From contig AP025040.1 of assembly GCA_036186865.1 (NCBI GenBank), positions 11,341,476 through 11,405,475 on the forward strand: a DNA stretch of 64,000 bases, given 5' to 3'. Source of the DNA: Eustoma russellianum (lineage: Eukaryota > Streptophyta > Magnoliopsida > Gentianales > Gentianaceae). The notes below the pieces were generated by a model, which saw only the letters and a list, made by a program, of their open reading frames with translations, was not told the origin of the DNA and did not search any database. Shown here piece after piece: positions 8,438 to 20,925 of this stretch. The position numbers and the translations under genes were made by a program. How positions within the stretch are numbered: the stretch's first letter is position 1; every line of letters begins with the position of its first letter.

Positions 8438-11142
8438 ATGGCGCTTCTCGTCAGCCGTTTCGACCGCCGTTACTGGCTGTGCAAACGCCATTTCGTCCGC
8501 TGCTTCGCCACCAAATTCACCGGAAGAATAGTATCGGAAACCGATAATGGCCGTTCATTCGGCATTCAAGTACACTCTTCCATTCCCGAGCCCGACGTCA
8601 GAGGCTACCCGCTCCCTCGCCGCGACCTCATTTGCAAAGTCGCCAACATTCTCCAATCGCCTTCATCCACTTCATTTCCCTCAGACCCTTTCCTCGAGCT
8701 CTCCGACTATCTACAAACCCTGAAGTTAACAATAATGCCATCTGAAGCTTCCGAAATCCTCAAGGCTCTTAATTCTCCATCCCTAGCTTTGAAGTTTTTC
8801 CGCTTTTGCTCTTCGGATATTCCTGAATTCAAGCACGACGCTTTCACTTACAATCGGATTATTGTTATCCTCTCCAAGTCATCGTTTCCTGACCGAATTG
8901 AACTTGTCCGCCAGGTGCTCTATGAAATGGAGAGGTCAAGTGTACGTGGCACTATTTCCACGATTAATTTGCTGATTGGTATATTTGGGGACGGACAAGT
9001 GGGTAGAGGATTTGAGGAGTTGGAGATTGTTTTGGGTTTGGCGAAGAAGTGGGAACTGAGGTTGAATTCTTATACTTATAAATGTCTTCTTCAGGCGTAT
9101 CTGAGATTGAATGACTCGAATAAGGCGTTTGAAGTCTATGGAGAATTGAAGAGGCGAGGGTATAAGTTGGATATATTCGCTTGCAATATGCTTTTGGATA
9201 CCTTAGCCAAGGATGAAAAGGTCCGACTTATATGCTTTCTTTATTTATTACGGTTAACTGATACTTGAAGTGTTTTGGGTAGTTGGTTCGTTGGACTTTC
9301 ACGTTCCTTGCTTTTGGCATTGCCAAGTACACTGTAATCGTATATAGAAAGCTGCCTATATGCTCCTTAATCATGATGAGTAGGTAATGGCTTCAGTAAT
9401 CACTTCTGGAGATTCTGACATGTTTTTTCTGCACACGAGCAGCAGACACCTGAGTTGGCCTATCTAGGAGAACTTGAGCTTATACAAGTACTTAGATACT
9501 GATGGTGTTAGGTCTTGAGTCAGTCAATTCTGTGGGTTTATAATTGACCCTGGATGACATTTCTCTAGGTTGCCATGAATTGCAAACCGTGAAAACACAT
9601 CTACTATTTTAGGGAAACTATCTAATTGATGATAGATCACGTCACTGTAAAAGATCCACGGATTGACTACTGAGGTATTATTGTATCTAGTACCAATCAT
9701 TATCATGTAGATTGCTGTGCATTTTATAACCTGTTGCTCTATGTGTTTTGTGGATTATTTTCAATAAGGATCTCTTTTTCATTAACTAATGGCAATTCTT
9801 ATGCACTTGTGTGTGTCTCTTCTCTCTGTTTCAGTTGGGTAGTAATCTGGGATGGCAGGAAATGTTTTATTTGTATGTGTGGTGTGCATAGAAGAGGTTT
9901 AGATATATAAGAATCTGACATCTAGTGTGTTCACAGGTTGCTGAGGCTTACAGCATTTTTGCTGACATGAAAAGGAAGCACTGCGAACCAGATGAATTTA
10001 CATACACAATAATGATAAGAATGACTGGAAAACTTGGGAGGACTGACGAATCGTTGACCTTCTTTGAAGAAATGTTATCGAAAGGGCATTTACCAAATGT
10101 AATTTCTTATAACACTATGATCCAGGCACTCATGAGGAAGGGCATGGCTGACAAGATTATGACATTATTTAAAAAGATGATTCAAAATAGTTGCCGACCA
10201 AATGAGTTTACGTATAGCCTTATTTTGAATAATTTGGCAGCAGCAGGACAGCTTGGTAAACTAGATGAGGTCGTGGAGTTATCAGGCGAATATATGAATA
10301 AATCAATTTATGCGTATCTCATAAGAACATTAACCAACCTAGGACATGCAAACGAAGCTCACAGGCTCTTTTGCAATATGTGGAGGTTCCATGATAAGGG
10401 GGACAGAAATGCTTACTTATCTATGTTAGGAAGTTTATGTAGTGCTGGAAAGACTGCTGAAGCAGTAGACTTGTTAAGTAAGGTGCATGAAAAGGGAATA
10501 TGTACAGACACCTTCATGCATAACACAGTCTTATCTGCTCTCAGTAGGCTAAAAAATATTTCCGTTATGGATGATCTTTATGAGAAAATGAAGAAAGAAG
10601 GGCCTCCACCTGATATATTTACTTATAACATTTTGATTTCTGGATTTAGCAGAGCTGGAAAAGTTGATGAAGCTGTTAGGATTTTTGAAGAACTTGAGTG
10701 CAGTGATTGTGCACCTGATGTCATATCATACAACTCGTTAATCAATTGTCTTGGGAAGAACGGTGATCTAGATGAAGCACACATAAGGTTCAGAGAGATG
10801 CAAGAGAAAGGATTGAATCCTGATGTTTATACATACAGCACGCTGATCGAGTGTTTTGGTAAGACAGATAAAGTTGATATGGCCCGCGAGCTATTTGATA
10901 ACATGGTTTTGGATGGCTGTTTTCCAAACCTTGTGACATATAATATCTTGCTTGACTGTTTTGGGCGATGTGGAAGGACTGCTGAAGCAGTGGAATTATA
11001 CACGAAACTGAAGCAGCAGGGACTGACACCTGATTCAATCACAGATGGTATTCTTAGACGCTTGCAGAATGGTTCACATAATGCCTTTCGAGTTCGAAAG
11101 AAAAACCCTATTACTGGTTGGGTTGTTAGTCCATTAGGGTGA
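8438..11142 (+). CDS. Pentatricopeptide repeat protein, At1g51965-like, probably mitochondrial
   Basis: Two exons, 8438-9220 and 9937-11142, joined in phase 0 (DEK then VAEAYS), give 662 residues. The N terminus (MALLVSRFDRRYWLCKRHF) is basic with few acidic residues, as in mitochondrial presequences. The body is a run of about a dozen 35-residue P-class PPR motifs (FTYNIL, DVISYNSLI, PDVYTYSTLIECFGK), which bind single-stranded RNA in organelles. No E, DYW or SMR domain follows. From memory it matches Arabidopsis At1g51965 along its length, including VRGYPLPRR near the N terminus and KNPITGWVVSPL at the C terminus. The intron is 716 bp; its donor GTCCGA is weak, but the join restores the conserved protein. 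The start is the first ATG of the frame. Nested LINEs end about 120 bp upstream. The RNA target is unknown. Confidence 0.93.
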
Positions 11143-11162
11143 TAAAGGGCATATAAATGAAC

Positions 11163-11254
11163 TTTATCTTCTGTACCAGATTACTTGTTCCTAGCAGAGT
11201 GGTATTCGAGCTGGTGTTCTTCAGACAGTATCTTATAATTTATCTTCTGTACCA
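11163..11254. repeat. 16-bp direct repeat around a 60-bp segment
   Basis: TTTATCTTCTGTACCA occurs at 11163-11178 and again at 11239-11254, just after the PPR stop codon. The 60 bp between have no recognisable features. It may be a target duplication of a small insertion or a local duplication in the 3' UTR. Confidence 0.5.
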
Positions 11255-11299
11255 ACAAGTACTCATACCATCCGACTCTCCTACACATCCATGCTGGGG

Positions 11300-11820
11300 A
11301 ACATTTGGCGTATGACAGGACCTCGTCGCACCTAATGTTATGGCAAATCTGCCATAATTCCTTACTAACAAAATCATTTCTGCAACAATGGCAGATTGCA
11401 AGAGACAGCTCATGTGACATTTGTGGACATTCGGATGAAAATATTATGCATGCACTGCGAGATTGTAGATGGGCAAGTAAAGTTTGGGCTCACCTTATTC
11501 GGCCAGGACAACGGCATGACTTTTTTCGACCCCTCAGTCCTAGAGAATGGATCTCGACTAATATTGATACCTCTTGGCAACCCGAAGGTAGTATGGTGGA
11601 ATGGAGATATATTTTCTGTCAAGCTATTCATACCATATGGTATTGGAGGAATGAAGTAGTGCATGGTAACAGCCGACTGCCGCCGTCAATTTTCAGAATT
11701 TGTCAAGATATTGTACATCGGGCGAATCTTCAGATTCTTGTAAATGTTCCTAGAAATTGCGGATGTACACATTTGTTTTATGTTGCAATAAAAAGTTCCA
11801 TTCCTACAGGAAAAAAAAAC
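11300..11820 (+). pseudogene. LINE 3' fragment with zf-RVT region
   Basis: The frame ending at 11895 reads LMLWQICHNSLLT, CDICGHSDENIMHALRDC and a WRYIF/TIWYWRNEVVHG block, matching the C-terminal zf-RVT part of ORF2 in LINE A and LINE B. The protein-like part fades after about 11750. A 3' noncoding end with AATAAA (about 11786-11793) and a run of nine A (about 11811-11819) follow. Only the last fifth of ORF2 is present, so it is a severely 5'-truncated copy of the same LINE lineage. No convincing target duplication was found. Confidence 0.82.
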
Positions 11821-11895
11821 AAAAAACAAGTAGCCACTCAGACTGACGGTTCATTTGAGGTAATCTCTTTGAGACAAAACATTATCCAGATATAG

Positions 11896-12704
11896 CTGGT
11901 ATGAGCACGTAAAGAGTAGGGATTTCTGTGCCAAGCTTCACTATCTTGTGATGGTTGATTTTGCTGCAGGAGAGACGACAACCGTGGAGAAAAGCATCCT
12001 ACTATAACTTGGCATGTTATGTTTCAGGATTTGAAAGTCCTTGTTTGTGTTTGCTCGTCCTTGCAAGCGAGACATTTGTATTCTTGGATTTGGTTGCCTT
12101 TTCTTGTCCTGTTAATTTGATTACACATCTTGCAGAGCATCTTCATGCACTCGGCTTCCAGGATTTTGCCTAAGCTAGATATCATGCTCCACTGATTTCG
12201 GGGAGCGCAATTATAACTGTATGAGAGAGGGGAAAAAAGGATGTCCTTTACAACCTATAATAGTAAGTTGTAATCTCTTATGCACTTCACATTTCCAGTG
12301 CTGCGAGCATGTTGATATGATGGATTGTGCAGATGATGGTTGAAGAATCAGATGACTCTGTTACGGTGCACAAGTGTAAAAAGTAGTAGCAAATTGGAGT
12401 TGGAAAGTGCAATTGATAGCATAGGCATTCATCAGAATGTATAGAAGTGTATAGAATCTCCTATCCTTGATGGATATGTGTCTTTTATTTGTAGATTTAC
12501 TTTTCAATCAGGATAAAAAGGATCCGCCTCATGGATGGCTGAAATATTGTGCCGTAGTATAAAGCTTGTTGTATATGTGAACAAAAGCTAGTTTTGGTTT
12601 CAAAATTGTGTGGACGATGATGCCATGTTCCTTTTGGTTGCATATTGTTCAAAGACAATGAAACAAGTACAGCGCAAGTGTGAATTTAGTTTGGGTCAAA
12701 CTTG
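11896..12704. other. Intergenic, no gene seen
   Basis: AT-rich sequence after the LINE fragment. No coding signal, terminal repeat or RNA gene was recognised. Confidence 0.4.
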
Positions 12705-12818
12705 CTCCATAACACTTGTGTGTTTCTAACACGAGTATGGTTGCGTATATCCGACCCTCTATATCCCGCCATAGGTGGAAGCCTCAAAAGAAATAGGGTA
12801 ATGTTGTTGTGTTGTTGA
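12705..12818 (+). repeat. SINE copy, 3' part (TTG-tailed family)
   Basis: The stretch shares TGTGTGTTTCTAACACGAGT, ATGGTTGCGTA, TCCGACCCTC and a TTGTTG tail with the SINE copies at 17944, 22041, 41548 and 42388. The 5' part is not recognisable here. Confidence 0.6.
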
Positions 12819-12825
12819 GGACTTT

Positions 12826-12895
12826 CAACTTTCTTTAATCTGAGAAGTTAGATAGACTTTCAACTTTCTTTAATCTGAAAAGTGAGATAGGAAGT
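12826..12895. repeat. Short tandem duplication, about 36-bp unit
   Basis: GACTTTCAACTTTCTTTAAT followed by CTGA and a GA-rich end occurs twice in a row. Confidence 0.6.
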
Positions 12896-13052
12896 AAGCA
12901 TTTTCGACAATGCGCTCAACAAATCCAAATGAAAGCTAACAGAGAAGCAGAACGAATTATGTTCTACTATACAATACACTAGGTTCTACATTATATTCCC
13001 ATAATCATCCCTCCTTAGTTGAGTGTGAAAGAGGGGAAACCACGATAGTGTG

Positions 13053-16000
13053 TCAAGGTGACGCGGATGAGAGATTCCGGATTCTGCTTGATCGCCTTAC
13101 TGGAGTTGCAACCACCTTCACATCCCTATGTCTGCTACCCTGCTCAAAGCAAACAAAACAAAATAAGCTCTTGCTTTAATCTGTCAACCGGGGGGGGGGG
13201 GGGCATTATTATGATAACCACGTAGGATGGATGGAGTAGTGCAATATTTCCTAGAGGAAGATCTGAATGTGCAATCCACCAAAAACAGATGAAAACAGAC
13301 GAAATGGTATCAAATGGTCAATGGCACGTTAGAACCAAGTTGAAGAACCAACTTAATGCAACCAGATTGAAACCAACTCGATGTTTTAAGGTGATATATA
13401 GGATAGGCATCAGAAAGGTCCCCCCACCCCCACCCCTTGTGTTCCTGTTCTTGAGTTTATGTCTATGAATCTAATCTCTACTAGGGTGTTTAAATGCCCC
13501 GTTGGGTCAATTCTAGCCAAGAAATATCTTAACCATTGACTAAAAGATGAGATATGCTGATTTCACTGCGTTCTCCCAAGTCTCCTAACATGATTCTGTA
13601 CAACTACATCCCAGTTGTTCAAGTTATACCTTTCTTTCTATTAACCTAACTGATTACCAGCAGCCCCAAAGTTAATCATGACTGAAAATGACAAGAAGTT
13701 AACCTTGATTAATTCCTTTTCCTGATTATGTGGCTCCTATGATTACCTAGACAGGACCATGTATGTTGAAACAAGGAAAGTATACATGGCAATGAATCAA
13801 GCAACATGTATGACCAATGGTACCTGTTTTTTCTGCATTTTATTTTCAGCAGTAAAGCTTCCATATGATGGCGATTCTGCTGTTGTACTGTATTCTACTG
13901 AGGAATAGCCTGCAGCAATGGAGCCAGCCTGCAACATATCAATATAGCTGGCTTTCGTGAATTCCTCCACGTGATTGCTGCCAATGGTCTGGCCTTGTTT
14001 CCAACCACCTCTATGAGAGTTCTCGCCTTCGCCAATAACAAGTTCCCCAAGAAGCACTGCATTTGGGGCCTGGATATAGCTCTCCTCCACATAATTGCTG
14101 CCAATAGTCTTGCCTTTTTTGCAACCAATTCTGTGAGAGTTCTCACTTTCTCCAATCACGAGTTCTCCAGGAAATGCTGCATTTGGTGCCTGGGTATAGC
14201 TTTCCTTCATTGCATCTGCTTCTGATGAGAATAGTGCAGTGGGAGGTTTCAAGATAGTGTCATTTATCTCTAGTGTTTGTGATGGAGGAGCTTGATTTGA
14301 TTTCTGCTTTTTATGAGACTTACGTTCTAGGGTGACTGACGTTGAATATTCCGCATGACCTTGTATTGTCAAACGGGAATAAATATTGTAAACCAGGAAT
14401 AACAAAGCAACTATTAATAAGGGGACCCCAATTTGAGCTGCTGAGATTCCCCCAGGTAGTATTAAACTCAGTTTCACTGATTTCTCTTCAAATCCATTGT
14501 GATCACTGTTCATCAGGGTGGAAACAAAAGTTTCATCTGGCGGATTTTCCTTGGTAATTTCTTGGCTCAAAAGTTTGAGCTCTTCTATATCTCCGCTTAC
14601 ATCTGATTCAGAAGGTCCAGCGTTATCATTGTCCATCAAGACAGACGGAAAAGTTTCTTCTTGCAGTTTTTGATTGGCAGCTTCCTGGCTAAAAGATTTT
14701 GGTTCTTCCATGTTTCTCAGTGCATCTACATTTGCTCCACTCTTATCGCTATCCATCAGGGATGACAGAATAGTTTCTTCATGTGCACTTTCCTTACTAA
14801 TTTCCTGGCTCAAAACCACTTCTGTATTTTTGCCTACATCTTCAATAGGTCCAACATTATCATTGTCTGTCAAGGCAGACAGAAAAGTTTCTTCTTGCAG
14901 TTTTTGATTAGCAGCTTCCTGGCTAAAAAATTTCGGCTCTTCCATGTTTCTCAGTGCATCTATCTTTGTTCCACTCTTATCGCTATCCATCAGGGAGGAC
15001 AGAATAGTTTCTTCGTGTGCACTTTCCTTGCTAATTTCCTGGCTCAAAAGTTCAACCTCTTCTATATTTTTGCCTACATCTTCAATAGGTCCACTGCTCA
15101 CAGTCTCCCCTCCTTTCTCCTGAAAATTTTCTCCAGCTTGTTTGCTCTGGTAATGTTCTGTCAATTCGTAAACTTCATAAACAAAATCAGCAACTGTCTC
15201 TTTTTTAGAAGAGCTTTCTTTGCCAAAATGCAGGTCAACCATCACTTCAGAATCTAAGGGCTTGACATGCTCCTCAGCAAAATCACCATGCTTCTCCAAA
15301 CATCCTTCTAACTGTATCCCTCTAGATCCCTGCTCCAATTCCTGATATGTTTCTGAACCAATTTCAGGAACTTCAGAGAGCTGAAATTGGTACAGTTTCT
15401 CCAATACCGCGTCCACTTCACCTATATCTACCCCTTTCAACTCGGCATGATCATTGTCAAGATTCTTACTTTCTGCACTTTTTCCGCTAGATATCTGATT
15501 CAATAGCTTATTTCTTGTACCAGTTGTTTCTTTGCTCCATTTATTCTGTGGCTGAGGTATTAGGAACATATCATCCGTCCTTCTTTCTGCTCCAACATCA
15601 TCATGCAAAATTGCATAGCTGCTAAGCGTATTCGATTTCATAGAGTCAATTTGTGCTTTCTGGTGTATGTTCAAGGAGTAGTTGCCAAGTAAACACATCT
15701 GAGCATTGGGATCTTCTGTAAGTTGGTGAAAAGGAGGACAAACAGTGTTCATAGAAGACATATAAGAGGTGGAGAACATGATCGCAATCAACAAAAGCAG
15801 AAATTTGACAAATCCTCTCAAACTACAACCTCTGTTCTCAATTTCCTCATATTCCTCTTCTTTTTCCTCCTGTTCTATTGTCTCCTGATCATCGTCTTTG
15901 TCATCCTCTGCATCTCGAAGCTTCTCCTGATTCATCAATTGTGCAGAAATATCATCATTATCACCATCATCTTCTGTTATGCCAAGCTGGTCTTCATTTT

Positions 16001-17309
16001 CCAGTCTTCTAAAACCTTGTTGAGCAGGAGAAACCGAAGAATCTTTGTTCCCTTCCAGTGAATCTTGCTTATCAGCAATCCTTTTGATGACACTATGACT
16101 AACTGGTGGGAGGCTTGAAGCATGCTTCTTTTCTTCTGTGGATTCTTGAAGATCAAAGATCTTGCGCCTCCTGTTTGGATTGTACCTCAAATATTTTGGC
16201 CTAGGGGAGAGGTAATTGGTCAAAGGGTCATAAGGCTTGACAGATGTCTGCTCATCTCCATCAGACTCAGAGGAGCAATAGCAAGATGCGATGGACCGAA
16301 ATGATGGTCTATCATTGTGAGTCATCTTCCTAGGTTCTAGACCACTTCTATCAAGACTAAGATAGTTTGGTGGAGGGATATCAAAAGAGGTGGAAACCTG
16401 TGAGTCATTCTTGTCTGACAGAATTTTCTTCCTGGGAACTGAAGCCTTTGTTGCGGCAGATATAGTAGGTGACATGAAGTGTTTGCTTACTGTTCTCTTA
16501 GGGTTCTGAGACTTGAAATCAAGCCCATTCAGTCTTGTATCATTCTCATCAGTTTCACCTGTTCATTGAAAACATTTCTGCCTTGAGCAAAATAATCTAG
16601 AAGAATTCCTTATGGGTTTTAATTATAATGCAACAGTGGCAAGTGAATACATGGAGCAATGAGCGAAAGAGACAAAGTGCATCTTTGCACACTCTCTCTC
16701 TCTTTCACAGATTGTTCACGTCATTCATGATTTTACTTTCATGCTATGACTCATGATGCATTGCAATGCTAATTTTAAAAACCCTATCGATAGCTTTTGC
16801 TGTCGTTGGGATATACTGCGTATGATTGTTGCCGCAGTTGTTGTAGAGTACTAGTGACGTGGAAATTGGCTTTCAAATTGTAGAACAAAACGACAGATCA
16901 AACTTTTAACATCCAATATTCTTATAATCAATCAAATTAAACATCCCAACCCCCCAAATGAACATAAGTAAAACCCCTAGTAAATAAAAATAGCACTGTT
17001 TTCAAAAAAAAAATCTCAATAGAACTAGAGCACAAGAATCAAAATGGAAGAGAAATTCGCATTCAAAGAGTTGAACCCGGATAGTTAAGTTCATGATTTC
17101 CCGCTACAAGAAAAACGCTTGCAAGATTTCCTTTACATATTTCCCTTACTATTCCGGACTTCAAGAAAACAATCTTCAAGAAATCTCAAGAAACTCAGAT
17201 GAGAAAGACAAATTCAGGAATCAGAGCATCAAGTAAGAGAGACGGTACCAGAAGTTGAGGATTTCGGAGACAAAGAACGAGTAAAAAAGCTTGATGCAGA
17301 ACGATCCAT
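13053..17309 (-). CDS. Large acidic membrane protein of unknown function (plant-specific)
   Basis: Minus-strand exons 17309-17249 (61 nt), 16558-13824 (2735 nt) and 13139-13053 (87 nt) join in phase with GT-AG borders to give 960 residues. The small exons are supported by phase and content: exon 1 supplies an ATG and joins at S-T-S-G-E-T, and the last exon gives the basic end TPVRRSSRIRN, which I recall from related plant proteins. Residues 43-58 read TVSKHFMSPTISAATK, then KPYDPLTNYLSPRPKYLRY. An acidic stretch precedes a membrane helix at about 269-289 (FVKFLLLLIAIMF); a second is near 724-747 (VPLLIVALLFLVY). Between them a 78-residue unit is repeated twice; after the second helix a 40-residue unit is repeated twice. 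Two membrane spans are an inference; the function is unknown. If the last exon is skipped the frame ends at 13797. Confidence 0.85.
13190..13203. repeat. G run of 14
   Basis: Uninterrupted mononucleotide run about 50 bp from the last exon of the membrane-protein gene, inside its last intron. Run length may vary or be misread. Confidence 0.8.
13965..14215 (-). repeat. Coding tandem repeat, 40-residue unit x2
   Basis: Inside the membrane-protein gene a 120-nt unit is repeated, giving two copies of SY-T/I-QAPNA followed by GELVIGE-S/G-ENSHR and TIGSN-Y/H-VEE. The frame is kept. Confidence 0.85.
14590..15085 (-). repeat. Coding tandem repeat, 78-residue unit x2
   Basis: A 234-nt unit in the membrane-protein gene is present twice, with SQEISKESAHEETILSSLMD and SQEAANQKLQEETF in each copy. 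Only a few residues differ, suggesting a fairly recent in-frame duplication. Confidence 0.88.
16790..16852 (+). repeat. RTE-type LINE/SINE 3' stub in an intron
   Basis: CCCTATCGATAGCTTTTG, GTCGTTGGGATATACT and a degenerate TTG tail match the 3' end of the RTE-like LINE. The stub lies in the first intron of the membrane-protein gene (17248-16559). Confidence 0.6.
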
Positions 17310-17943
17310 TTCAAGTGGAAGATTAAAGATTTCTTCTCTTCCAACTTTTGCTTTCCTTTTTCGATGACTTTCTACTCCCCTTCAAACGCTGATGCTCTCC
17401 TTTAGATCTTTCTTCGCTAAAGAAACTTTCTTGGTTTCAATTGAGCACCTCTTTCAGCAGACTCTCCGGAGTAGCTTTTGAGATTCTTGGTTTCGGACTG
17501 TTTTGCGATTTGTAACGGCTAGATTTCACTATATAAAAAGAAATTTAAAGAATGTAACGGCTAGAAACATAATTAGACTCGGATCCAACAAATCTAATGA
17601 AGGTCCATCATTTTCGAATTCTAATGGGCTTTTAACTAGTGTGAAATCTGGGTCTGTTTTTGCCTTTATACTTCACTTTGGGTTGCAATCTCGGGCCTAA
17701 ACTTTAGTACAGCCCACAAATAATATTGCTCACATGGTCCATTTTTAATTGCAGATTTTCAATTAATAAATTACACAAAAGAATGTGCTAAAACACATAA
17801 TAATAATAACAACAAACAACTAACAATAACAACAACAACACAGTACACAAAAGAATAGGACAACACAATAACTATCAAAGACCGTCCCTTAACAGATAGC
17901 AAATTTAATTCAAGAATTATGTTCATGTAATACAGTTTCTAAC

Positions 17944-18219
17944 CACCACCACCACAAAAATATTATCCATTGACTTAGATGTTCTCGCTTATGGCGAAAT
18001 ATGAAAAGGTCGGATGTACGCAACCATACACATGTGTTAGAAGCACACAGAGGTTGTTTCTCGATGACCCATAATGAAAATTGCATCAAGCTGTGTCGAT
18101 CAACTGTTGCTTCACAATATAAGAAGCGCAGCCAATATAGTGAATTATTTTGTTTTCTTTCATCATATTCCAAAATCAAGGAAGATCGTGTCATTGTCTC
18201 CATTGTAAATGGAGCCATG
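17944..18219 (-). mobile_element. SINE, full-length copy (TTG-tailed family)
   Basis: On the minus strand the element runs from 18219 to a TTG/GTG-type tail at 17944. It is flanked by imperfect copies of ATACAGTT-C/T-CTAA at 17930-17942 and 18220-18232. The core holds GTTGATCGACACAG, GGTCATCGAGAAACAACCTC, CTAACACATG and GGTTGCGTACATCCGACC, shared with the copies at 22041, 41548 and 42388. The region near the tail resembles the 3' domain common to many plant SINEs. The long minus-strand frame over it is a by-product. Confidence 0.75.
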
Positions 18220-18612
18220 ATACAGTTCCTAAACAAATAGTCAAATTTCCCGTTATAGTAGCTTTTAGACAAATATGAATATGGATGCACCAACCTTGAA
18301 ATGCTTTACTCATTACCCTCACAAAGTTTCGAGACAAAACTTAACCTGAGTCTAAGTTAAGATCTATGTTTTACAGGTCGCACGATTCTATAGATAATTT
18401 CATTCAACTTCATAACGAAGGACATAGTTTACGATGATCATCTTTGATCATATCACTGGACATTTGATTAAGAAATCCACAATGTTTCTCTCCACATCCA
18501 AAAAAAAAAGGTTTATAATTACGGCTGCAATTGCTAAGGTGCTTCTAACTTCAGCATTTTGAAGTTCAGCGGGGTATACCAGCAATACATGGTGGGGAAG
18601 GGGGATTATCCT

Positions 18613-18623
18613 CCCCCCCCCCC
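18613..18623. repeat. C run of 11
   Basis: Uninterrupted mononucleotide run; see the finding on homopolymer tracts. Confidence 0.8.
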
Positions 18624-19781
18624 TCTTCTCGATTATCTTTCTTACTTTTTTGAACTTCAAAATTATATAGAGAAAATCACCTTTTGTTCTCGTGTGTTTG
18701 GCTAATTTGAAGTTTGATATCCTTGTGTTTGAAATTATATACTTAACATTGTGGACTGATAAAGGAAACGACATTTTCAGGGGAAACTACCGGAAATCAG
18801 TTTAAAATAAATGTATTTTGGTCATTTCATATTTTTCATCTCCAACATCCAACCTCCATTTCCACCATCTTTGCATATTTCTCTACAGCCCCTCCTCCCA
18901 TCTCCGTCAAGTCTCCACCATCTAGTCCCCTTTGGCAACTATGATGTCACCGGATAAATTCAAGGTGCACAAGATGAAGATAGTTACATCGCGCAAGCTC
19001 CCGACAGTGTCTCTTTTGGAACCAATTCGGTCAAATATTAACATGTAGCTGAAACAAGAAACCCAGCACAAAGATTCAACAAAAAGCATCAAATTTCCAG
19101 AAACGATGATGCATTAAGGAAGTTTGCTGGGAGAGATATTGAATATTTCCCTTCCATTGGGATTTATATTTAAGCAATCATCTTGCCTTTGAGTCCTTGT
19201 GAGATTTTGATCATATTTGGTATTCCGCATGATACAAAATCATGACCTATGCCACCTGCATTTTGTTGTTTATTATATGGCTTCTTTTGGAACAATGTCA
19301 TTTGCATTTTGTAACTTCAGTTGTGAATGTTTATCAAGTATTTAAATGTAGAAGTTTTTTTTTAATGTCTGGCAATTGTCTAACTTGAAACTGGATTACC
19401 AATACTTACAAAAAAAAGAAAGAAACATACTGCTCTTTACCTCATAAACGATATTCGTGAATTACGTATAGTAGGGAAGTCATGGGGTTGTCAAATATGC
19501 TACATATTTTTTTTAAAGAATAATATCCAATAAGGAAATTTCGCTTGATATCCAATATTCTTGATAGCAAAATCAGGGACAAATTATTGGAAACAGTAGC
19601 CTTGATGATGTATTTCCGCTTCACTAACCAACGACCTCATTTATAGCTATGAAGCCGTTACTGATTATTTTCAAAATCGTCATAATTTTGTATTCTTTAA
19701 GAAAAATAAAACGAAGATGACACCAGCCACAAGGGCTAAACACTGGTTTTTGTCGCGATGATCACTCTCACCTGTCAACAA

Positions 19782-19796
19782 CCCCCCCCCCCCCCC
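19782..19796. repeat. C run of 15
   Basis: Uninterrupted mononucleotide run followed by GCCC. Confidence 0.8.
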
Positions 19797-20878
19797 GCCC
19801 CTCTCTTCCCTCTCCTTCTCCTACCCATGGGAAAAAAAGAGAAATTTGTTTTGTATAAAAATTTGAGATAAGGGAACTTAAGATACTACTCTCTTTTGTT
19901 TATCTTAAGTGTTCATGTCGACTTTTCAAAAATATTAGTAAGAACACATATATGTATTGTATGCTACCATAATATGCTTAAAATAATAGTGGTACGATTT
20001 AATGCATTTGTGTGTGTATATATATTATGGTGATTATTTTTAAAAGATCAAGGATTTTTCTTCTTCTTTTTCTTTAGGGAAGATCAATGAAGTTATAAAA
20101 GTAAATATGACATGTTAGAGGAACCTTACTTTGAGACCAACAAAAATAAATTAAATAGTTAAAGCAAGTAAATCAAATTAGCAAAGGTTACTTAAGATGG
20201 TAAATTTAACGTGTATCTGAACTCTCTTCAAAAGAAAAAAAAACGTTACATGCACTTGATCGATCTAGACCAAAGACATATCTACGTCAAGATAACTACA
20301 TTGTTAAAAGACTTTGATAGTGTTTTTGCATCAGAATTGTAAATAATGAATTAGCAAAACACGTAGAGCCATCACCTTATCCTATTCCTCAATGTCTAGG
20401 CTATTCACATAACGTGAGAAGCAAATGATGAGGTCCACCAAAACATGCTTAACCTACCGTAACAACTTGATATGAACATTAAATCTTAACCCGTTTAACA
20501 ACTCGATTAGAATAACAGACACGACCCCTAGCCTCAGGCAAAACCAGTTCTAAGGACTTGGCTTGACTACGAGTCTTGCTTTATCGGTGTGGTCCAAGAA
20601 TGGTTTAGTTCCACCCTCAACAATTAAGCCTAACATAATTATTAAGTTCATGTACGGGCATTATTAGGCTGAATGACTCTGTTTGACTCAAGTAGCAAGT
20701 TGTTTAGTTCATTGAACCCTTTGAATTCTTCTTCCTTAAAAGTATACGCCGAAAAAAGGATTCAAGATTAGACTATATTTTAATAGAAACAAGTGGCCGT
20801 TACGTTTAAATTCTGTTCTCATCTATTCCATCCATTCCCGCTTTCCAAAATTCAAATGTTCAAAATACCTTTAACTAT

Positions 20879-20925
20879 AGTGTGTGTGTGTGTATATATA
20901 TGTATGTATGTGTGTGTATATATAT
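20879..20925. repeat. (TG)n/(TA)n microsatellite
   Basis: Mixed runs of TG, TA and TATG. Confidence 0.8.

Noticed and set aside
15723..16061. 112-codon plus-strand frame rich in hydrophobic residues
   Set aside because: It is the antisense of the acidic coding stretch of the membrane-protein gene; antisense of Glu/Asp codons gives Phe, Leu and Ser.
13797..16475. 892-codon single-exon reading of the membrane-protein gene
   Set aside because: The upstream frame continues past the ATG to a good acceptor, a 61-nt exon fits in phase, and the C-terminal end TPVRRSSRIR lies in a separate exon; the run-on into VPLVIHVA reads through a donor site.
17910..18293. 127-codon minus-strand frame
   Set aside because: It lies over a SINE copy with target-site duplications; the same DNA in other copies is full of stops.
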